Below, in pieces: positions 25,983-35,733 of a stretch of DNA of 64,000 nt. This DNA comes from JAFGPF01 sp964500415. GTDB lineage: Bacteria; Chloroflexota; Dehalococcoidia; Dehalococcoidales; RBG-16-60-22. The position numbers and the translations under genes were made by a program. Position 1 is the first letter of the stretch. Each line of letters begins with the position of its first letter. Where the stretch lies: assembly GCA_964500415.1 (NCBI GenBank), contig CAZCOB010000002.1:1-64000 (forward strand), given 5' to 3'. The notes under the pieces were generated by a model. It was not told the origin of the DNA. It searched no databases and saw only the letters and a program-made list of their open reading frames with translations.

Positions 25983-27920
25983 CTAGCCGGTACCCATGGC
26001 TTCCGTAAGTGCGGTATCAAACTGGCTATTGTAAAGCGAGGCATAGAAACCGTCAGCAGCAAGCAATTCCCGGTGATTACCCTGCTCAACTATGTCCCCT
26101 TCGTTCATAACGAAAATAATATCGGCATTGCGTATCGTGGAAAGACGGTGAGCGATAACAAAACTGGTCCTGTCTTTCATAAGCTCATCCATAGCTTTTT
26201 GAATCAGCACTTCGGTTCTCGTATCGACCGAGCTTGTTGCTTCATCCAGGATCAGTATCTTCGGGTTGGCAAGGAAGGCGCGGGCTATCGTTAAAAGCTG
26301 TTTTTGCCCCTCCGAGATATTGCTGGACTCTTCATTTAGCTCCATATCGTAGCCGTGCGGTAATGCATGAACGAAATTATCGACATAAGCCATTTTCGCT
26401 GCCGCGATAACCTCTTCATCCGTTACGTCGAAGTTGCCGTATCGTATGTTTTCTTTGATTGAACCGTTAAACAGCCACGTATCCTGTAGAACCATCCCGA
26501 ACATATTCCTGAGGTCCTGGCGCCGGTAATTCCTGATGTCGACTCCGTCCACGGTAATAGCACCGTCGTTGATATCGTAAAAACGCATCAGCAGCTTGAC
26601 CAGCGTGGTTTTACCGGCACCGGTCGGCCCGACTATAGCTACCTTCTGTCCGGCGTGTATATCCGCTGAAAAATCCTTGATGACGATTTTCTCGGGGTTA
26701 TATCCGAAGTGCACATTCTTAAACGATACATTACCGCTGACCTTCCCGGGTTTTACGGCATCAGCTGTCTCGGGTACTACCTCTTCTTCATCGAGGAACT
26801 CAAACACGCGCTCGGCAGCGGCCATAGTCGACTGTAACACGTTGGCGATATTCGCCGTCTGTGTGATGGGCTGTGTAAACAATCTTATATACTGGATGAA
26901 CGCCAGTATATCGCCGACTCCGATTATCTTTACAACGGCAAGATACCCGCCTAGGATACTGACCAGTATATATCCCAGATTGCTGATGAAAGTCATGACC
27001 GGCATCATGGCGCCGGATAGAAATTGAGATTTCCAGGCTGCGTCGTACAACTCGTCGTTCAAACCGTCGAACTTGCGAACGGATTTTTCTTCCCCGTTGA
27101 ATGCTTTCATGATGTTATGCCCGGAATACATTTCCTCGACGTGTCCGTTGATATGGCCCAGGTATTCCTGCTGCTTTCTGAAGTATTTCTGCGAAGCTTT
27201 TACCACAAACCTGACCAGCAGTAGCGACATCGGCAGTATCACCAGCGTTGCCAAGGTCATCAGCCAGCTTATTGTCAGCATCATCACCAGAACGCCGATT
27301 ATAGTGGTGAACGCGGTGACTATCTGCGATAAATTCTGGGTTAATGTTGTATTTATCGTGTCGACATCGTTGGTGACGCGGCTCAAGATTTCTCCGTGGG
27401 TTTTCGTATCGAAATATTTCAGCGGGAGGCGGTTTATCTTTTCCGCGATATTTTTCCGGAACTGATAGGTAATTTTCATAGCAATACCGGACATGATATA
27501 GCCCTGTAAATAGTTGCACGCTGCGGAGACGATATATAAGCCGATTAAGACAAATATTATCCTGCCGATATAATCAAAATCGATGGCCGACCCCGGAACA
27601 TGCATCATTTTAGCCATCACGCCTTCGAAGAGCCGGTTGGTGGCATTGCCGAACAGCTTGGGGCCTATTATGGTGAAAACGGTACTGGCTATGGCGAAGA
27701 ACAGCGATAAGATAATTAAATATTTAAAGGGTTTCAGATACTGTAAGAGGGTTTTCAGGGTATTTTTAAAGTCCTTGGCTCTTTCGCCGGCCAGCATGGC
27801 CATGCCGTGCCCACCCCCAGGCCCGCCACCCATCGGGGGTCCATCCAGAGGGGGTCTGCCTCTCGGAGGTCTGCCTATAGGGCCAATACTACCCTGTGGT
27901 GTTCTATCAGGCTGGCTCAC
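25983..27920 (-). CDS. ABC exporter half, canonical Walker B / degenerate signature
   Basis: A 645-residue type IV ABC exporter: a Pro/Gly-rich N-terminus of about 45 residues, six membrane helices, then the nucleotide-binding domain with Walker A GPTGAGKTT and Walker B LILDEATSS. The signature is NISEGQKQ instead of LSGGQ. Its partner at 27917-30142 has a canonical signature but Asp instead of the catalytic Glu. This is the complementary pattern of heterodimeric exporters such as BmrCD or TM287/288, with one active site and one degenerate site. It overlaps its partner by 4 bp. Likely a multidrug or lipid exporter. Confidence 0.94.
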   Translation of the reverse strand: MSQPDRTPQGSIGPIGRPPRGRPPLDGPPMGGGPGGGHGMAMLAGERAKDFKNTLKTLLQYLKPFKYLIILSLFFAIASTVFTIIGPKLFGNATNRLFEGVMAKMMHVPGSAIDFDYIGRIIFVLIGLYIVSAACNYLQGYIMSGIAMKITYQFRKNIAEKINRLPLKYFDTKTHGEILSRVTNDVDTINTTLTQNLSQIVTAFTTIIGVLVMMLTISWLMTLATLVILPMSLLLVRFVVKASQKYFRKQQEYLGHINGHVEEMYSGHNIMKAFNGEEKSVRKFDGLNDELYDAAWKSQFLSGAMMPVMTFISNLGYILVSILGGYLAVVKIIGVGDILAFIQYIRLFTQPITQTANIANVLQSTMAAAERVFEFLDEEEVVPETADAVKPGKVSGNVSFKNVHFGYNPEKIVIKDFSADIHAGQKVAIVGPTGAGKTTLVKLLMRFYDINDGAITVDGVDIRNYRRQDLRNMFGMVLQDTWLFNGSIKENIRYGNFDVTDEEVIAAAKMAYVDNFVHALPHGYDMELNEESSNISEGQKQLLTIARAFLANPKILILDEATSSVDTRTEVLIQKAMDELMKDRTSFVIAHRLSTIRNADIIFVMNEGDIVEQGNHRELLAADGFYASLYNSQFDTALTEAMGTG

Positions 27921-30142
27921 GAACCGAGTTCCTCCCTGGATAGTTGCGATTCCGCGATTTCCCGGTAAACCTCGCAGTCTCTCATTAAATCTTTGTGCAC
28001 GCCTCTTCCTACGATTTCGCCGTGGTCCAGGACCACTATCTGGTCCGAATACATAATACTGCCTACCCTCTGGGTCACAATCAGTACCGTGGCATTACTT
28101 GTCTCTTTTTTCAGCGCCCTTCTCAGGGCGGCATCGGTCTTGAAATCGAGGGCTGAAAAGCTGTCGTCAAAAATGCATATCTCCGGCTGTTTTGCCAGGG
28201 CGCGGGCAATAGATAGCCGCTGCTTCTGTCCGCCGGAAAGATTGGTACCGCCCTGGGCCACGGCTGCGTTAAAACCGTCGCCACTCTTTTTAACAAAGTC
28301 GAGAGTCTGGGCCGCTGCCGTAACTCTCTCCATATCGGCATCGGTGATATTTTCCTTTGCGTATTTTATATTGCTAGCAATAGTCCCGGAAAACAGCGAG
28401 CTCTTCTGCGGGACGTAGCCTATTTTATCGCGGAGGTCATGCTGTGTGACTTCCCGTATATCGACGCCGTCGACAAGAATACTGCCGCCGGTAACATCAT
28501 AAAAGCGGGGAATCAGGTTAACCAGAGTTGATTTGCCGCTGCCCGTACTTCCGATAAACGCCGTTGTCTGCCCGGGTTTAGCCGTGAAGTTAAGGTTCTT
28601 CAGCACATCCTCCTCAGCGTTGGGATAACGGAATGAAACGTTCTTAAATTCAAGATAACCCTTAATATCAATATCGAATTTCTGAGGATTCTCGGTGTCT
28701 GTAATAACAGGCTCGGTATCCAGCACCTCATTGATACGCTGGACGGAGACAAGGGCACGCGGCAGCATAATGAATACCATCGATACCATGAGGAACGCCA
28801 TGATTATCTGCATGGTATATTGCATAAAAGCCATCATGTCGCCGACCTGCATCGAGCCGGCGTCAATCTGATGGGAGCCTACCCACACGATAAGTATCAT
28901 AATGCCGTTCATTATCAGCATCATGGTTGGCATCAGCATTACAATGACGCGGTTGAGAAAAAGGTTTGTCTTTGTCAAATCGGTATTGGCAACATCGAAC
29001 TTCCCTTCCTCGTGTCGCTGGGTGTTGAATGCCCGGATTACCATTAATCCCGTGAGCATTTCGCGGGTCACCAGGTTAACCTTGTCGATCAACTTTTGCA
29101 CGATCTTGAATTTCGGCACGGCTACGATAAGCAGTATTCCTATCATCATCAACAAAGCCATTACCGCCGCAGCGATAATCCATGACATCGATATATCGCC
29201 GCTGACCACCTTGATAATCCCGCCTATACCGAGTATCGGGGCATAAAAAGCGATTCTAAATAGGATTACCAGAAGCATCTGAATTTGCTGAATGTCGTTG
29301 GTCGACCGCGTTATTAAAGAAGCTGTGGAGAACTTATCGAACTCGGTATTGGAAAAACTCTCCACGCGCATGAACAGTTGCTGGCGTAAATTACGCGACA
29401 GGCCGCCGGAAACACGTGCCGCCAGATAACCGACCCATACCGAAGCGCCCGCACCGCCGAGAGTAATAAGCAGCATAAACGTGCCGATTTTCAGCATGTA
29501 ACCGAACTGGATGTTTTTAACATCCATGCCGATGGCCTGATACTCGTTGGATAGATAGCTGGCTGAAAATTGTGTAATTAAGCCAGGCGGGACCAGGTCG
29601 ATTTGCGTGGCTATTTTCTGGCGGAGAGAATCCAGTTCGGAAGCGGGCATCTCAGCAAGCAGTGTAGAACGGTCCGCCCCCGCCGGTATTTCTGCGGCAC
29701 CGCCTTCAAGTGCGCCGGGGCCTTCCTGGCTTAAGGCTGAAACGGCCATGATAGACCTGCCGAAAATGCTGTTCAGCTTTTCGGTTGCCTCTTCATTGTC
29801 TGTGTTCAGGATGTATATTGGCTGATTAGCGAGCTCGGGGTAGTCTTTAACGTATCTGGCGTAATCGCTTCCGGAAAGGGCCTGGCTATCGAGCAGGGTA
29901 TAATTCTTTTCAACCTCTGCCCTTTCACTTTCGCTCATAAAGAATACCAGGTTATTTAATTCGCTCGCACGAATAGCCTCCGGGACCGAGTTCTGAATAC
30001 CTCTCTGCTGTATGCCAATATTAACGATGTCGGCCATGTAGCCGGGTAAAGAAAGGTCGGCCATTGCCTGCGCGAACAGCAGGGCAAAAATCAGTATAAC
30101 CGACCATGCAAAAGGCTTGAGATGTCTAATCAGCTTCAACAT
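27917..30142 (-). CDS. ABC exporter half, degenerate Walker B
   Basis: A 741-residue ABC exporter subunit. A hydrophobic first helix is followed by an unusually long outer segment of about 150 residues before helix 2, then the remaining helices and the ATPase domain. Walker A is GSTGSGKST and the signature LSGGQKQR is canonical. Walker B ends in CIFDDSFS, so Asp replaces the catalytic Glu. Together with the downstream subunit it forms a heterodimer. It is preceded by a MarR gene on the same strand, which gives the operon marR-abcA-abcB. The long first outer loop is characteristic of some clostridial and Chloroflexota exporters. Confidence 0.94.
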   Translation of the reverse strand: MLKLIRHLKPFAWSVILIFALLFAQAMADLSLPGYMADIVNIGIQQRGIQNSVPEAIRASELNNLVFFMSESERAEVEKNYTLLDSQALSGSDYARYVKDYPELANQPIYILNTDNEEATEKLNSIFGRSIMAVSALSQEGPGALEGGAAEIPAGADRSTLLAEMPASELDSLRQKIATQIDLVPPGLITQFSASYLSNEYQAIGMDVKNIQFGYMLKIGTFMLLITLGGAGASVWVGYLAARVSGGLSRNLRQQLFMRVESFSNTEFDKFSTASLITRSTNDIQQIQMLLVILFRIAFYAPILGIGGIIKVVSGDISMSWIIAAAVMALLMMIGILLIVAVPKFKIVQKLIDKVNLVTREMLTGLMVIRAFNTQRHEEGKFDVANTDLTKTNLFLNRVIVMLMPTMMLIMNGIMILIVWVGSHQIDAGSMQVGDMMAFMQYTMQIIMAFLMVSMVFIMLPRALVSVQRINEVLDTEPVITDTENPQKFDIDIKGYLEFKNVSFRYPNAEEDVLKNLNFTAKPGQTTAFIGSTGSGKSTLVNLIPRFYDVTGGSILVDGVDIREVTQHDLRDKIGYVPQKSSLFSGTIASNIKYAKENITDADMERVTAAAQTLDFVKKSGDGFNAAVAQGGTNLSGGQKQRLSIARALAKQPEICIFDDSFSALDFKTDAALRRALKKETSNATVLIVTQRVGSIMYSDQIVVLDHGEIVGRGVHKDLMRDCEVYREIAESQLSREELGS

Positions 30143-30257
30143 TGATTAAATCCCTGATTTCTAATACGTGTCCGGTAACAATACACTCTTTTATTTTTCT
30201 GAATAAACATTGGCGGCTGATATAGCCTGTGCGCTATATTTAAGGGGCAATTACCCG

Positions 30258-30710
30258 TCAGGCTCCTTTTCCTCCATGTGATGTATCGATTTTTGAAATT
30301 ATATTGATGAGTTGTTTCAATTCCTCGTTGCTCAGGACTTCGAACACCCGGGTTACTGACGCCAGGTAATCCTTTTTGAATTTTTCATGGTGGCTCCAGG
30401 CCTTATCGGAAAGCTTCAACCTCACCACTCTCCGGTCGTTCGGGTCTCCCTCCCGTATCACCAGGCCTTTCTCCACCAGCACATCTACAAATTGTGTAAT
30501 TGCCCCCGGCGTAATGCCGCTCATCTCGGCCAGTTCTTTTACCGAAGTTCCTCCGGGATTCCTGGCGATAGACAGGAGCAGACGTACCTGCGGCGGGCTC
30601 AGTTCCGGTTCGCTGGGTACGGCCCCGTGGCCAACATGCCTCATTACCGACATCATGTTCTGGACGAGTGTTTGAATTAAGTCTTCTCTGGTTTTGTCCA
30701 TCGTCGTCAT
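30258..30710 (-). CDS. MarR-family transcriptional regulator
   Basis: A 150-residue winged-helix regulator with the helix-turn-helix at about 55-80 (SVKELAEMSGITPGAITQFVDVL) and the wing in DPNDRRVVRLKLSD. It is the first gene of the leftward ABC exporter operon and probably represses it. A small palindrome lies 22 bp upstream of its start. It is not closely similar to the other MarR protein at 22561. Confidence 0.93.
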   Translation of the reverse strand: MTTMDKTREDLIQTLVQNMMSVMRHVGHGAVPSEPELSPPQVRLLLSIARNPGGTSVKELAEMSGITPGAITQFVDVLVEKGLVIREGDPNDRRVVRLKLSDKAWSHHEKFKKDYLASVTRVFEVLSNEELKQLINIISKIDTSHGGKGA

Positions 30711-30731
30711 TAAAGTTTAGCTACTTAACAT

Positions 30732-30744
30732 TTTAGCTCCTAAA
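30732..30744. promoter_or_regulatory. Possible MarR operator
   Basis: TTTAG-CTC-CTAAA is a short inverted repeat 22 bp upstream of the marR start codon, and a related TTTAG half-site occurs at 30716-30720. Position and symmetry suit autorepression, but the site is short and unproven. Confidence 0.35.
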
Positions 30745-30903
30745 GTATATTTTGTCAATACCATTTCCCTGTAATGAGAAAATTTTAATGGTGTCTGATG
30801 GGTAAATTGTTGGGAGTTCCATATCAAAAATTGATTTTAAAATTACGCAAGTAATATAATCACGTGTGGCCTTATAATTCCCCGGGAGAGAAGGAGAATA
30901 ATC

Positions 30904-33540
30904 GTGTCAGATGGAAAAAGTAAGGAAGTAATGCATGGCACGGAGGAAACAAGAGTCAGGAGTGTTGGTTTTTTGGGTTTACCCGGCGGTGGAGCCGAAG
31001 GGGCGGTGGATGTCAGGGACGGTAAGATAGTTAGAATCAGGCCGTTACACTATGATTGGAAATATGACAAAGAGCATTTAAATCCGTGGAAGTTGACGAA
31101 GAACGGCAAAACCCTGGAACCCCTTATGAAATCGCTGCCCGGTACCTTTTCACTGGCATATAAAAAGCGGGTATATTCTCCCAACCGGATTAAGTACCCT
31201 TTGAAGAGGGTCGATTGGGACCCTAACGGCAAAAGAAATCCACAGAACCGGGGCAAGAGTAAGTACAGGAGAATATCCTGGGACGAAGCTATTGATATTA
31301 TAGCCGGTGAGATAAAAAGGATTCATAAGGAATACGGCCCCCTGGCGATACTGACACAGCAAGAAGGCCACGGGGAGAACAAGTGGCTGCAGGGTCCTCA
31401 CGGTATGCCGACGCTGCTTCTTAAGAAAATGGGTGGTTATACCCAGCAGATAAGAAATGCGGACAGCTGGGAGGGGTGGTACTATGGTGCCGAACATGTC
31501 TGGGGACAGGGATTATACGGTCATTATTTTCCGGCGAATAATGTGTTGAAGGATATTATTGATTACTGCGATATGCTTCTGGTATGGGGAGGCGACCCGG
31601 AGACAACAACCTGGGGATTTTGCGGGCAGCTTGCCAGCCGCGTATCCTATTTCTGGACGGAGGTCGGCATCAAGCAGGTATATATCTGCCCGGACCTTAA
31701 TTACGGTGCTGCTGTCCATGCTGACAAGTGGATTCCGGTACTGCCCAATACCGATGCTGCCCTGCAACTGGCGATAATATATACCTGGACTAAAGAAGGT
31801 ACCTATAACAAGGACTACGTGGCAACTCATTCGGTCGGCTTTGATAAGGTTAAAGCCTATGTTATGGGTGAGGAAGACGGGGTACCCAAGACGCCAGCGT
31901 GGGCTTCTCCCAGGTGCGGCGTCCCGGAATGGACGATTAAAGCACTGGCCAGAGAATTTGCCGCCAGGATAACTTCAATAGTCCACTTTTTCGGGGGCGG
32001 TTTTATCCGCGGGCCGTGGTCCAGTGAACCTGCCCGGCTGGAATGTATTATGTTGGGGATGCAGGGGCTGGGTGGTCCCGGCGTTCACCAGTACCAGGTA
32101 ACCTGGCATGGGCTACCCCGGAGCGAGAAGTCGCCGAAGAATAAGCTTTTCACCTTCGGAGCTGTCTCCGGAGGCACCGCATGGCATTTTGACAACCGGG
32201 TAGCTTACCCCATGACCGGCAACAGCCGCGTCAGCCAGAAGCAGTTTTTCCCCAAGACCATGTTCCACGAAGCCATTCTTAATCCACCCTGTAGCTGGTA
32301 TGGTAAGAGCCAGTGCTCGGCGCCGCCTGAGGACCAGTTTATCCAGTACCAATACCCGGCTGAGGGTTGTCCTGAGATACATATGGTCTGGAGCGACAGC
32401 GTCTGTATGACCACCTGCTGGAACCAGGGAACGAAGACGGTAGAAGCCTTCAGAAGCCCCAAGATAGAGTTCGTCGTTCACCAGCACCCCTGGCTCGAGA
32501 ACGATTGTTTCTGCGCCGATATCATCCTGCCAGTATGCACCACTTATGAGGTGGACGATATGATGCCGAACTACTGGCCTGGCCTGCAGTTTAATAACGT
32601 GATGTTGATGAGGCAGGCCGTCAAGCCGGTCGGCGAATCCAGGAGTGATTATGAGATAACGGTGGATATCGCCAGGAAGCTGGGGACGGAAGAGGCGGTT
32701 ACCGAGGGTAAGAGTCTGGAGGAGTGGTTAAAATGGACTTATGAGAGCCTGGGGCTGCCGGAACAGATAAGCTGGGAGGATTTTAAAGAAAAGCAGTACT
32801 ACGTTTTCCCGATAGCCAGGGACTGGGAAAAAGACCCGGTCGGTCTCAGGCCTTTCTACGAAGACCCGGAAAAGAACCCCCTGCCGACACCTTCGGGCAA
32901 GCTGGAGTTCTACTCGGAGAGACTGGCAAAACACTTCCCGGATGATGAGGAAAGGCCACCGATTCCGAAGTGGATTGAAAAGGGCCCGTGGCATGATGAA
33001 AGACTATCCGGGCAGAGAGCCGGGAAGTACCCGTTACTCCAGATGTCCAACCACGGTCGGTGGCGGATGCACGCCCAGTGCGATGATATATCGTGGCTGA
33101 GGGAAATCACGACCTGTAAAGTCAGGGGCCGGGATGACTATATGTATGAGCCTCTCTGGATGCATCCCTCGACGGCTGAAGCCAGAGGCATCAGGGACGG
33201 CGACATCGTCAGGGTGTATAACGAGAGGGGCTCCGTTCTCTGCGGCGCCCGGGTATGGGAAAGGGTCATGCCCGGCGTATCCTACGTGGACCACGGCTCC
33301 AGAGTTGATTGGATTATACCGGGAGAGCTCGACCGCGGAGGGGCTATCAATCTTATATCCCCGGAAAAAACAGTCTCTAAAAATTGCCCCGGAATGGCCA
33401 GCAGCGGTTACCTGGTTGAGGTTGAGAAGGTCACCATGGCTCAGATAGAAGAGTGGCGAAAACAATATCCCGAAGCCTTCGAAAGAGAATATGACCCGGC
33501 CTCGGGGTTGCGTTTTAACGCCTGGACCGAGGAGGCGTAG
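30904..33540 (+). CDS. Molybdopterin oxidoreductase without an N-terminal Fe-S site
   Basis: An 878-residue DMSO-reductase-family enzyme. The N-terminal region lacks the CxxCxxxC cluster motif found in the next gene. The Mo-bisPGD domains follow (RISWDEAIDIIAGEI, VWGGDPETTTWG, a C-terminal NHGRWRMHAQ motif and a dinucleotide-binding barrel). Absence of the cluster and overall layout recall pyrogallol transhydroxylase and DMSO/TMAO reductases. There is no Tat signal, so it is cytoplasmic. GTG start, with AGAAGGAG upstream. It stands first in an operon with a second Mo enzyme (20 bp) and a flavoprotein. I could not identify the substrate. Confidence 0.9.
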   Translation: MSDGKSKEVMHGTEETRVRSVGFLGLPGGGAEGAVDVRDGKIVRIRPLHYDWKYDKEHLNPWKLTKNGKTLEPLMKSLPGTFSLAYKKRVYSPNRIKYPLKRVDWDPNGKRNPQNRGKSKYRRISWDEAIDIIAGEIKRIHKEYGPLAILTQQEGHGENKWLQGPHGMPTLLLKKMGGYTQQIRNADSWEGWYYGAEHVWGQGLYGHYFPANNVLKDIIDYCDMLLVWGGDPETTTWGFCGQLASRVSYFWTEVGIKQVYICPDLNYGAAVHADKWIPVLPNTDAALQLAIIYTWTKEGTYNKDYVATHSVGFDKVKAYVMGEEDGVPKTPAWASPRCGVPEWTIKALAREFAARITSIVHFFGGGFIRGPWSSEPARLECIMLGMQGLGGPGVHQYQVTWHGLPRSEKSPKNKLFTFGAVSGGTAWHFDNRVAYPMTGNSRVSQKQFFPKTMFHEAILNPPCSWYGKSQCSAPPEDQFIQYQYPAEGCPEIHMVWSDSVCMTTCWNQGTKTVEAFRSPKIEFVVHQHPWLENDCFCADIILPVCTTYEVDDMMPNYWPGLQFNNVMLMRQAVKPVGESRSDYEITVDIARKLGTEEAVTEGKSLEEWLKWTYESLGLPEQISWEDFKEKQYYVFPIARDWEKDPVGLRPFYEDPEKNPLPTPSGKLEFYSERLAKHFPDDEERPPIPKWIEKGPWHDERLSGQRAGKYPLLQMSNHGRWRMHAQCDDISWLREITTCKVRGRDDYMYEPLWMHPSTAEARGIRDGDIVRVYNERGSVLCGARVWERVMPGVSYVDHGSRVDWIIPGELDRGGAINLISPEKTVSKNCPGMASSGYLVEVEKVTMAQIEEWRKQYPEAFEREYDPASGLRFNAWTEEA

Positions 33541-33560
33541 AAAAAATTAAAGGTATAAAC

Positions 33561-35696
33561 GTGGAGAAAACAGTAAGGAGCATCTGCCAGGCATGTCACT
33601 GTAACTGCGGCGTCCTGGTTCATATAAAGGACGGGAAAGCAGTCCGTGTAACAGGTGATCCCGGGCACCCAATGAACCGGGGTTTTGTCTGTGTGAAAGG
33701 GCGGGCACAGCCCGAACTTCTCTACCATCCCGACCGCCTGAAATACCCCATGAAACGTACCGGCGGGAGGGGAGAAGGTAAGTGGCAGAGAATATCCTGG
33801 GATGAGGCTTTAGACGATATCGCCTTCAGGCTTACCGAAATCCAGGGTAAATACGGCGCGGAGTCGATTGCCGTTATGACCGGCACCGGCCCCCGGACGG
33901 GGAATAATGTGGCTCGCCTGTTTTGCTTGATGCTTGGTACGCCGAACCGGATAAGTGTCGATAATCACATCTGCTTCGCCCCGTCTACGGTAGCCGAGAC
34001 CTGCACCTACGGGGTGATGACGACCATGATGGAAATCGGGCCGGACTACCGGCATGCCAACTGCATCATGGCCTGGGGCGCCAACCCTTTAGTCTCCCAT
34101 CCACCGCGGGGGGAGGAGATGGCGCAGGCGAAACGTGAGAGGGGCGCTAAGCTGATTGTTATCGACCCCCGCTGTACTACGCTGGCGGCGATGGCCGACC
34201 TCTGGTTGCAGGTAAGACCGGGAACCGATCTCGCCCTGGCCCTCGGTATGATGAACATTATCATCGCCGAAGAACTCTATGATAAGGAGTTCGTCGACAA
34301 ATGGTGCTATGGCTTCGAGGAGCTCCGGAATCATGTACGTGCATTTCCTCCCGAAAAAGTCTCCGAAATAACGTGGCTATCGGCCGATAGCATCAAGGAG
34401 GCGGCCAGGCTTTATGCCACCACCAGGCCGGCGGTCCTGCACCACCGTATCGGCGTCGAGCATAATATCAATTCCACCCAGACCGACCGCGCTTTCGCTA
34501 TATTAATCGCGCTTACCGGGAACCTGGATGTCAAAGGCGGCAATCTGTGCCAGTTGTTGCCCGCGGGTTTTTCCCATCCGTGCAACAGGTTTAATGTCCC
34601 CAGGGCTGTCAGGGAGAAGCGTATCGGCGGCAAAGAATTTCCCCTTACGGCCGGGCCGGATAGACAGGAAGGATTCGTCCACTGCGCCCTGGCAGCTGAA
34701 GCTATGCTTGAAGGAAAACCTTATCCGCTCAAGGCCATATACTGTACAACGGGTAACCCCGTGGTGAATATGCAGAACAGTAAAAAAATGTGGCGGGCGC
34801 TGAAGAACCTCGATTTGCTCGTGGTGGCCGATTTCTTTATGCAGCCCACCGCCGAGCTGGCCGATTACGTTCTCCCGGCTTCGACCTGGCTGGAGAAAGA
34901 CGACATGGGCGACTTTCCCAATCTCATGTACACCAATTACATCGCCGCCGGGCAGAAGGCCGTAGAGCCGCTTTACGAGTGCTGGGACGACCGGAAAATA
35001 CTCATCGAGCTGGGAAAGAGAATAGACTGGCCGGACAGGGTGCCCATGCCATGGAAAAATACGGACGAACTTAATGACGCTATGGTTAAAGATATGGGGA
35101 TGACTTTCCGAGACCTGCAAAAGATAGGCTATATAACAGAGCCCATGAAGTACCGGAAGTACATCGAGAAGGGATTTAATACGCCCACGGGCAAGGTGGA
35201 ACTGTACTCGACCAGATTGGAAAATTTTGGGTATGACCCGTTGCCCGTATATCACGAGCCGCCGGAAAGCCCCGTCAGCACCCCGGAATTAATGTCGGAA
35301 TACCCATTAATCCTCATTACGGGAGGCAGGAGCATATCGCATTTTAACACCGAGGGTCGCCAGATACCCAAGTTAAGGAAACTGGTGCCGGACCCGCTTA
35401 TCGAGATACACCCGGACACTGCCAGGAAAGTCGGTATTGCCGAAGGCGACTGGATATGGCTGGAGACACCGCAGGTGAAGGGAGAAAGAATCAGGCTCAA
35501 GGCAAAGCTCACCACCGGCATCCACCCCGGAGTTGTCCACGCGCCGCACGGCTGGTGGTTCCCGGAAAAACCGGCGCCGGAGCATGGCTGTTTCGAATCT
35601 AATGTAAACGTCGTTTTAACGGGCGACCCGCCCCGGGAGGCTATCTGCGGCTCGGTAAGGACCCGGGGAACGTTGTGTAGAATATCCAGAATATAA
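33561..35696 (+). CDS. Molybdopterin oxidoreductase with N-terminal 4Fe-4S
   Basis: A 711-residue DMSO-reductase-family enzyme. Cys9, Cys12, Cys16 and Cys44 form the 4Fe-4S site, followed by the Mo/W-bisPGD domains (WDEALDDIA, WGANPLVSHP, GNLDVKGGN, ADYVLPASTWLE). Cys in VDNHICFAPS lies where formate dehydrogenases place the Cys or Sec that binds the metal. Acetylene hydratase and related cytoplasmic enzymes share this shape. There is no Tat signal. GTG start, 20 nt after the first Mo enzyme. The pair are not obviously subunits of one known complex; no small FeS electron-transfer subunit is encoded nearby. Confidence 0.9.
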   Translation: MEKTVRSICQACHCNCGVLVHIKDGKAVRVTGDPGHPMNRGFVCVKGRAQPELLYHPDRLKYPMKRTGGRGEGKWQRISWDEALDDIAFRLTEIQGKYGAESIAVMTGTGPRTGNNVARLFCLMLGTPNRISVDNHICFAPSTVAETCTYGVMTTMMEIGPDYRHANCIMAWGANPLVSHPPRGEEMAQAKRERGAKLIVIDPRCTTLAAMADLWLQVRPGTDLALALGMMNIIIAEELYDKEFVDKWCYGFEELRNHVRAFPPEKVSEITWLSADSIKEAARLYATTRPAVLHHRIGVEHNINSTQTDRAFAILIALTGNLDVKGGNLCQLLPAGFSHPCNRFNVPRAVREKRIGGKEFPLTAGPDRQEGFVHCALAAEAMLEGKPYPLKAIYCTTGNPVVNMQNSKKMWRALKNLDLLVVADFFMQPTAELADYVLPASTWLEKDDMGDFPNLMYTNYIAAGQKAVEPLYECWDDRKILIELGKRIDWPDRVPMPWKNTDELNDAMVKDMGMTFRDLQKIGYITEPMKYRKYIEKGFNTPTGKVELYSTRLENFGYDPLPVYHEPPESPVSTPELMSEYPLILITGGRSISHFNTEGRQIPKLRKLVPDPLIEIHPDTARKVGIAEGDWIWLETPQVKGERIRLKAKLTTGIHPGVVHAPHGWWFPEKPAPEHGCFESNVNVVLTGDPPREAICGSVRTRGTLCRISRI

Positions 35697-35733
35697 TAAG
35701 CGCACAATATTACTGCAAAGGAGCGTTAAAAGA

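Noticed and set aside
34503..35255. 250-residue open frame on the minus strand
   Set aside because: Antisense to the second molybdopterin gene; no domain and no RBS.
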